Assembly: GCA_037126765.1 (NCBI GenBank)
Contig: JBBCBC010000032.1
Coordinates: 1,426,001 to 1,490,000, forward strand
Source of the DNA: Stenogyne calaminthoides
Taxonomy: Eukaryota > Streptophyta > Magnoliopsida > Lamiales > Lamiaceae
DNA: 64,000 nt
Direction of reading: 5' to 3'
The notes beneath the pieces were generated by a model that had not been told where the DNA came from, searched no databases, and saw only the letters and a program-made list of their open reading frames with translations. Below are positions 57,478-64,000 of this stretch, one piece after another (the first letter of the stretch is position 1; every line of letters starts with the position of its first letter). The translations under genes and the position numbers were made by a program.

Positions 57478-59702
57478 TCATGCATCACTTCCGGTGGTAG
57501 TTTCTTCGGAGCTATCTTGATCATCATTATCAACAAATTCTTGACTTCTCTTTTCGGCTCTTACCCAATCATCAAGCAAGCATTGGTTTTCCACGTTTTC
57601 AACGGTCATATTCGATCTCGTTGCATCCAAAGTGTAGCCTCCTAAACTAAAAGCTTGTTCAACGGCAACGGTTGAGGCGGGAGATGCAAAAATTTCTCTT
57701 GCTAGCATTGACAATATTGATAGATATTTTTCATCCTCGACCACCACTTTAGTATATTAAAAGTAGCGTTGTCTTCATCTTCATCAAGCCGAACAAATGA
57801 AGAGGATAAATAATGATCAAGTTCGTAATAAGGGTTAGAAGTAGACCTTGGACGTTTTTGAGAACGTTCATCATAAAAACCTATTAATATATCTTCTTCT
57901 TGACTCATAGAAGAGCCACCACCACCAAAATTTTCTTCAAAACCGGGACCACTATATTCTCTAAATAAAGACATTAAAGTAACTTTAATCCGATTACCAA
58001 TCTCTTCCGGATTAGGATATACATCATCTTCACCCATGACCATATGTCTATTAGGAAATAAATAATTATAATACATATTTAACATCATTATTAATCCATC
58101 CAATCTTACTCTAGGATCAAACACTTTAGCAACCAAGAATAGATCGGAATATTTGTAAAATATTTTTTTCCATTTTTGCATCATAGAGAAAGTAGCACCA
58201 CTTAATAAAGGATTTGTAATATTTTCATTTAACACATGAGCAACTTTAATACAATAATCAAGCGCTAAATTACACGTGGGATAATAAACACCGGATAACA
58301 CTTTTGTGGAATCATTAAAAATTCCCAAAATTTTACACAAAGAAGTGCATGAATCCCAATATTGAGGATATAAACGAATACCACAATTTTCTTGAGTAAA
58401 AATGTACATAAAGCGTCTTTATAATCCATAGACTCCTTTAACAATTTATACGGAATTCCAACGAGTTGACACATCAAGAGAAAATTTTTTGGGATGCATA
58501 TTGTATGTTCTACAAAAAAACTTTCCATTTTTTTCAACAATTTTGAATGTCTCGACATATAATAAATAGCGGATCTAATAGGACCAACTTGTTCTTTCAA
58601 AGCATCTAAACCATCTTGAACACATAAATTTAAAATATGACACATACATCTAACATGAAAAAATTTTCCACCAAGATATGGTTGACAAATATTTGTAAGA
58701 TCTTCAATAGTAATACAGATTTGCACTAAAGATTATCAAAACCAATAGAAAATATTTTTTTAGTAAGAGCATACTCATTTAAAATATCATGCAATTTATC
58801 TCTAATATTAACGGCATTGTGTTCCGTATCAAAATCTCTATAAGCAATCAATCTTTTGTTAAGAGTCCACGAATCATCAATCCAAGTGCATGTAACTCCT
58901 ATATAACTATGCTTTTGAAAATTATCACTCCAAATATCCGCACATATACAAACTTTAACATTTAAATCGGCAAATAGATTAATCAAAGCATATTTATACT
59001 CATAAACAACTTTAGCAACATCACGAGTAGTAGTATGACGTGAAACTTTTTTTTGCATGGGTTGAAGACCAAGGTTAACAAAATCATTCCAATACTGAAT
59101 TATCGGCAAATTGAAAAAGGAAGGTGTTGTGTGCACACAAATTTAGCTAACAATTTTCTATATTTCATTTGATCAAATGTAAATAGAGAAGTGGGGTTAC
59201 TTACCTCGCCTTTGAACTCCACCACCGCCACCGGTTGACGTAAATCCACGGTTGTGCTTGGTTTGAACTAATTCCAACTCTATCCGGATGAATTTTTTTT
59301 TTCAAATGCTTCTCGAATGTTCCATATCCTCCTCCTTTGACAAAAAGAATATATTTTGTCACAATAGTTGCAATGAACTTTAATAGTACCATCCTCGTTG
59401 ATCACTTTATTAAAGTGACGTGCAAAAATATCCGACTTAAGTTGAGCTCGACTTGGAGTTGGGGTTGGAGTTAGGCCTCTCGGCATTGGACTCGGTTGGG
59501 TGGTTTTGGCTTTCTTGAGTAGGACGTCGTGGACCTTGTGGTATAGCATCATCTTCAAGAGGATTCTCATAACCGGGACCAAGTGTGGCCTCAATATCAT
59601 CTAAACTCCACTCGATCGGTCTTGGGTGGGATGTGGAAGACTAACGGAAGAGGTGGAAGAAGCTTTGCCTTTACCCTTACCCTTGCTTTGATGGCTTGCC
59701 AT
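57478..59702 (-). pseudogene. hAT transposase (BED finger, RNase H-like core, dimerisation domain), frameshifted
   Basis: ATG at 59702 (MASHQSKGKGKGKA). Pieces in order: BED zinc finger VHCNYCDKIYS and HLKKKIHP (59201-59600); core N-terminal part with CICADIWSDNF and YIGVTCTWID (58726-59136); FHVRCMCHILNLCVQDGL (58265-58726); KWKKIFYKYSDLFLVAKVFDPR and the acidic linker (57702-58409); C-terminal hAT dimerisation region with SMLAREIFASPASTVAVEQ, then DDWV (57478-57747). About five frameshifts separate otherwise well-conserved domains. It resembles plant RICESLEEPER/DAYSLEEPER-type hAT proteins. The breaks may be sequence errors. Confidence 0.8.
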
Positions 59703-60100
59703 AATAATAATATGTATGTAAGTGTATATGTAAATAATATATGTATGTAAGTGTAGTGTAATGTAATATGTATGTAACTATGTAAGTGTAGTGTAATATA
59801 CTAATATGTAGTATAAGTACTATAGTAGTATACTAGTATTAGTATAGTGTAATATATAGTGTATATAATATATAGTGTAGTATAAATATAATATGTAGTG
59901 TATGTATAGATTAGAGTATAGTATGATATATAGTGTAGTATAAATATAATATGTAATGTAAATAATATGTAAATAATAAACTTTGAGAATTGAGTGAGAG
60001 TTGAGACTTGAGAGTTGAGAGAGAGATGAATAAACTTTGGTGTGAATTTTGGAGTGGAATGAGTTGGTATTTATAGATGAAATATTGAAAAAAAAAAAAA
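59703..60100 (-). promoter_or_regulatory. hAT transposase upstream region with TATA box and TA-rich microsatellite
   Basis: A minus-strand TATAAATA box lies at 60068-60075. Between it and the ATG are ~250 bp of ATGTAAGTGTAGT-type repeats (59705-59960). ORFs here (59820-60225) are low-complexity Tyr/Ile/Leu strings and are not genes. Confidence 0.5.
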
Positions 60101-60390
60101 AAAACCGCCGGTTCGAACCGAACCGGCAAGGTTCCACTGTTCGAACCGGCGGTTCCTTCAATCGACTCTTTTGATCTCGTAGATTGGATCTCAACGGACT
60201 CTTTAATCTGGGCGTTGGATCTCAACGGCTAGAATTTTCAAATTTGGGGCGGTCCGGTTCGACCGTACGGTTTCCTTGCCTGTTTTGCTAGAACCGAACC
60301 GAACGTTAATTTCTGGTTTCGGTTCGTTCCTAACCGAACTGCTGAACACCGTGGAACCGGCGGTTCGGTTCGAACCGCCGGTTCCGGTTT
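60100..60390. repeat. hAT subterminal palindrome array (right)
   Basis: CCGCCGGTTCGAACCG and GGTTCGGTTCGAACCG units with intervening TCTCAACGGAC-type repeats; inverted counterpart of the left array. Confidence 0.65.
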
Positions 60391-60406
60391 TTTTTTAGCA
60401 TGCCTA

Positions 60407-61574
60407 ATTGACTGTAATATGGGTTAAGATGGATAGTGCAATATTAATTATGTAGTGGGATTAATTAATATTTATGGGATTGAATAATATTGTGGCTCAA
60501 TATTGATAATTCAAGATCCATTAGAAGGTCCAATCTTAATTCTCCTAAAGGCCCCCTGAGTAGCCCAACATATAGTCCAATAACTGAAAAAGGTGTTTAA
60601 AATAAAATAAATATTGTTGCTTATTTTTCCTCATTTATTTCGAAATTTATGGATAAAAAGGGGAGAAAGATTTTCTTTGAATTTTGTTATGGAATGAAGA
60701 TATGTATTCTTGGAATACAAGATTATTTCATTAAATTCAAGAAATCTCCCACTTGGTTATCTATAAGAGAATTTCAAAAATTTTGATAAATTAAGGGCAA
60801 GAAAGATTTTCTTGATTTTCTTGAAAAGATATTATGGAAGATATGTATTTCTTGAAATACAAGAATATCTAATAAATTCAAGAAGATCCAAATTTTGGAA
60901 TCTTGACTCATAATTTTCGAAATTATCCATAACAAAGAGTAGGTGGGATTTTGTGGAATATTGTAATTATGGGAAAAAGAATATAGGATATATATTCAAG
61001 ATTTCTTGGAGATCAAGAAAAGATTTTCCCACATTATTTTTTGCCAAAATTTCGTCCACCACCCTCTATAAATAGGGGATGAATGTTTCATTCCCAGTAA
61101 CACACGAAAATTGGTTTTTCGGAAAAATATCAGCGTCGATAAAATATCAAATATTTTGAAACGTCGACAGATTGTATTTTTTCGAAAAACGTCAATTGTG
61201 AGTAGTGTACAATTCCATGTGCTGGAAAAATTAGTAAATCCCCTAAGGTGGTGCAACATAATTTATTTTTTCCTTTTGTTAATTGTTCACAAGTGTCCTA
61301 CCACCGGATAGTCGAACAAGGATTAAGGGAATACTTGGGAAGTTCTTTTGGTTAGTCTAATCAGCCAGGTCACTGTCATCCCAAGAGGTACGTTCACGTA
61401 AACTCGTAGAATTCCGCATGTGTAGGATTTACGTGAATTAATTATATGCATGATATGTTGTTGGATTATTATTTGAATTAATATAGGATTAATTCATGCT
61501 AGTAATAATTATAAGAATTAAATTTGTATTTAAATATTCACCCCGAATAGATCTGTGCAACTTATTCCCCAACA
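60407..61574 (+). mobile_element. A2 3' LTR, segment 3
   Basis: Begins with the TSD ATTGACTG and ends TTATTCCCCAACA. Contains U3 repeats, TATA box TATAAATAG (61067-61075) and the hairpin insert. Nearly identical to the 5' LTR in this part. Confidence 0.85.
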
Positions 61575-61876
61575 AAGACAAGCCAATCTGAGCCTTACAC
61601 TTCAACCTTTCACGATGGGTTGTTCATTTCCATCTAGGTCGTGAATGGCATACTTTTAGTTACAAGGGACTGTTAATTTAATCTTATGTGATCTGGTATC
61701 ACTAAATTAACTACAATGTAACACGTACGACTTATTGAACAGTTATGCAGTAAATATATGTAACATTCAATAATATTTAAAGCATCAGTGATAAACAATT
61801 TATTTCAGTAAATAAGTCCGAAATTCAGTTTTGATTATACAAAGTAAAAAGCATACTTTCCAGTATAATCCCAACA
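61575..61876 (-). mobile_element. A1 5' LTR, second segment
   Basis: Begins with the second AAGAC (61575-61579) and ends TATAATCCCAACA, then TSD GTTGT. Its variants (CCTTACACTTC, CGATGGGTTG, CTAGGTCGTG) match A1's other LTR, proving it belongs to A1 and not A2. Confidence 0.8.
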
Positions 61877-61881
61877 GTTGT

Positions 61882-64000
61882 CACATTGTTCGACAACACG
61901 ATGTTTTGAGCTGCTACATATGGATCTTATGGGTCCTATGAAAACAGAAAGTCTTGGAGGTAAAAGGTATTCATTGGTTATGGCAGATGATTTCTCTAGA
62001 TATACCTGGATTGAATTTTTGAAAGAAAAATCTGAAACTTTTGTTGCTTTTAAGGTTTTGTATAAAAGGTTTAAAATTGTATACAACTTAAAAGTGAGTA
62101 AGATTAGGTCAGATCATGGTAGGGAATTTGAAAATAGCTTATTTTCTGATTTATGTGAAATGAAGGGTATAATGCATGAGTTTTCTTCTCCTAAAACTCC
62201 ACAACAAAATGGAATAGCTGAAAGGAAGAATAGAACTCTTCAAGAAATGGTTAGGGTAATGTTGCAAGCTAAACATCTTTCTAAAAGATTTTGGGCTGAA
62301 GCATTAAACACTGCATGCCATATTATTAACAAAGTTTTTATGAGGCCACAAAGTTCAAAAACAGCTTATGAGATTCTGAACAACAAGAAACCAAATCTGA
62401 AATACTTTCATGTGTTTGGTTGTGTGTGTTATATTCTGAATGATAGAGATCAACTTCGAAAGTTTGACTCTAAAAGTGACAAAGGTTTTTTCGTAGGCTA
62501 TTCTAGAAATAGTAAAACCTATAGAATTTTCAACCTTAGGTTAAACACTGTTCAAGAATCTGTGAATGTTGTTTTTGATGATACAACTAACATAGCAGGA
62601 AAATGTACTGAAGAAGATGTGTCTGAGCATATTGAGATTTCTGCTGGAACTGGAAATTCTGGAAATTCAAATGATGTTACACCTAATGCCACGGCATCTG
62701 GGACAACATTCTCTGAAAATCCAAAACAGAAAGTTCAGAAAGCAATACTCAATACACTCATGACAAGGTACCTGCTTCCAGAATCATGAAAAGTCATCCT
62801 TTAAACCAAATCATTGGTGATTCTTTTGTTGGAGTACAAACTAGAAGAAGGGTAAGCTCAAAAGATGTGGTGAGATCTGTTTGTATGTCTTCTATATGCA
62901 ACATGGTTAATTCTGAATGCTATCATTCTGTAATTGAGCCTAAAAATGTCAAAGAAGCCTTAATGATGAAAAATGGATAAATGTTATGCATGAAGAACTT
63001 AATCAGTTTGAGAGAAATGATGTTTGGACACTAGTTCCAAGACCTGGTAACACTAATGTCATTGAAACCAAGTGGATTTTTAAGAACAAAACTGATGAGT
63101 CTGGAAACATAGTAAGAAATAAGGCTAGATTGGTTGCCCAAGGATACACTCAAGTTGAGGGTATTGATTTTGATGAAACATTTGCACCTGTAGCTAGGAT
63201 TGAATCTATTAGATTGTTGTTAGTTATTGCATGTTTTATCAATATCAAATTGCATCAAATGGATGTAAAGGCTGCATTTTTTAATGGTATCTTGAATGAA
63301 GAAGCTTATGCTGAACAACCCTTAGGATTTGAAGATCCTCACTATCCTGATCATGTTTATAAGCTTAAGAAAACATTGTATGGCTTGAAACAAGCTCCTA
63401 GAGCTTGGTATGGCAGATTGACTGACTTTCTTTTGCAGTTTGGTTTTGTTAGAGGAGAAGCAGACAAGACTTTGTTTATTAAATAGGTTGACGAAGGGTT
63501 GATGATTGCACAAATATATGTTGATGACATAGTATTTGGAGCAACATCAGACAAGATGTTGAATGAATTTGTTGAGGCAATGTCATCTACATTTGAGATG
63601 AGCATGGTTGGAGACTTGAATTATTTTTTAGGTCTGCAGATCAAGCAAAAAGATGACGGAATCTTCATTTGTCAAAGAAAATATGCTAAGAACGTGGTTA
63701 AGAGATTTGGTCTTGAGAATTCGAAGCATATGAAAACACCTATGGGATCAACTCAGAAGTTGAACAAAGACAGTGCTGGTCAAGATGTTGATCACACACT
63801 GTACAGATCCATGATAGGTAGTCTTCTATATCTCACCTCTAGTAGACCTGACATTATGTATAGTGTTTGTGTTTGTGCTAGGTACCAAGCTAATCCAAAG
63901 GAATCTCACATGAATGCTGTGAAGAGGATTATCAGATATGTTGCTGGAACAACAGATCTTGGTATATGGTATACAAAGGACACAAGCAGTGTACTGACTG
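61882..64000 (+). pseudogene. Element C integrase core and reverse transcriptase (second part, runs off the edge)
   Basis: Continues the pol reading after the A1 insertion. Integrase DDE core: LHMDLMGP (~61912), ADDFSRYTW, SDHGREFEN (~62110), PQQNGIAERKNR (~62200). Reverse transcriptase follows: FERNDVWTLV (~63008), RLVAQGYTQVEG, and the catalytic YVDD in IYVDDIVFG (~63520). Defects are a frame change at ~62785, a one-base shift at ~62965, and TAG at 63484-63486 in an otherwise continuing frame. RNase H begins near the right edge. As read it is inactive. Confidence 0.85.

Larger units (their letters stand above)
56777..60406 (-). mobile_element. hAT transposon (3,630 bp) inserted in the A2 3' LTR
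   Basis: Ends TAGGATGCT... and ...AGCATGCCTA with 8-bp TSD ATTGACCG (56769-56776) and ATTGACTG (60407-60414). Subterminal arrays of CCGGTTCGAACCGG-type palindromes occur at 56795-56930 and 60100-60390. A BED-finger transposase is encoded on the minus strand. The only TSD mismatch is CTG to CCG, the same change seen between repeat copies elsewhere. Confidence 0.85.
34246..61574 (+). mobile_element. Element A2: Angela-like retrotransposon inserted in the A1 LTR
   Basis: Plus orientation, TSD AAGAC (34241-34245; 61575-61579). 5' LTR 34246-36187 with its first 298 bp inverted; internal 36188-41447; 3' LTR split into 41448-41490, 56031-56776 and 60415-61574 by element B and a hAT transposon. Summed LTR length is ~1.94 kb, longer than A1's because of a ~110-bp hairpin insertion present in both LTRs. 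Confidence 0.8.
25761..61876 (-). mobile_element. Element A1: Angela-like Ty1/copia retrotransposon inserted in C
   Basis: Minus orientation. 3' LTR 25761-27587; internal 27588-32704; 5' LTR 32705-34245 plus 61575-61876, split by A2. Both outer edges carry TSD GTTGT (25756-25760; 61877-61881). LTRs of ~1.83 kb, the initiator-Met primer site and the pol sequence fit the Angela/BARE group (inference). pol is mostly open for RT-RNase H but decayed upstream. Confidence 0.85.
22587..64000 (+). mobile_element. Element C: SIRE-like Ty1/copia retrotransposon (host of the nested stack)
   Basis: 5' LTR (22587-23299), primer site, gag-pol up to 25760, then interruption by A1 with TSD GTTGT (25756-25760 and 61877-61881). 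The reading then continues through integrase and reverse transcriptase to the window edge. Two CCHC knuckles in gag and the IYVDDIVFG and DSGCSRHMTG motifs suggest the SIRE/Maximus lineage (inference). It is the oldest insertion in the stack. The 3' end is outside the window. Confidence 0.8.

Noticed and set aside
59820..60225. Overlapping minus-strand ORFs of 104-124 codons
   Set aside because: Tyr/Ile/Leu strings translated from a TA-rich microsatellite upstream of the hAT transposase.

Overview
The window is nuclear DNA of a flowering plant, probably a eudicot. It has one spliced gene with GT-AG introns, an AT-rich background, Stowaway and hAT miniature elements, and Ty1/copia LTR retrotransposons with plant-type primer-binding sites. 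I cannot name the species. I see no rRNA gene, functional tRNA gene, CRISPR array or bacterial-type operon.

Layout. (1) 1-1.1 kb: the LTR and primer-binding site of a minus-strand LTR retrotransposon that runs off the left edge. (2) 1.2-13 kb: a mosaic of small non-autonomous elements. It includes two inverted copies of a ~1.1 kb composite element that carries a tRNA-like Pol III unit. One copy is split by a hAT element, which is itself split by an Angela-like solo LTR. The other copy sits inside a Stowaway element. A 469-bp hAT MITE with a perfect 8-bp target duplication lies at 12 kb. (3) 13.4-20.8 kb, minus strand: the only convincing host gene, six exons encoding a predicted 765-residue nuclear protein with a PHD finger and a C-terminal BAH-like region. 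(4) 21.5 kb: a Stowaway MITE. (5) 22.6 kb to the right edge: one nested retrotransposon stack.

The stack is resolved by target-site duplications. Element C (SIRE-like copia, plus strand, from ~22587) is interrupted in its integrase region by A1 (Angela-like copia, minus strand, 25761-61876, TSD GTTGT). A1's upstream LTR is interrupted by A2 (same family, plus strand, 34246-61574, TSD AAGAC). A2's 3' LTR is interrupted by B (14.5-kb SIRE-like copia, 41491-56025, TSD TAATC) and by a 3.6-kb hAT transposon (56777-60406, TSD ATTGACTG). C resumes at 61882 and runs off the right edge.

Points of most interest. (a) Homologous repeat copies differ mainly at CAG/CTG trinucleotides, which become CG, CGG, CCG or CGA in patches. 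This is the plant CHG methylation context, and I infer a base-calling artefact at methylated sites; many apparent frameshifts may then not be real. (b) The C LTR has an eight-pentamer heat-shock-element-like array ~140 bp upstream of its TATA box. (c) B carries 5.5 kb after pol with a coiled-coil third gene that appears to have its own TATA box, telo-box and 5'-UTR intron, plus a divergent antisense unit. (d) The first 298 bp of A2's 5' LTR are inverted exactly between AAGAC and GTCTT.

The transposon proteins are gag, protease, integrase, reverse transcriptase and RNase H (copia order PR-IN-RT-RH) and a BED-finger hAT transposase. As read here, none of these transposon coding regions is fully intact.
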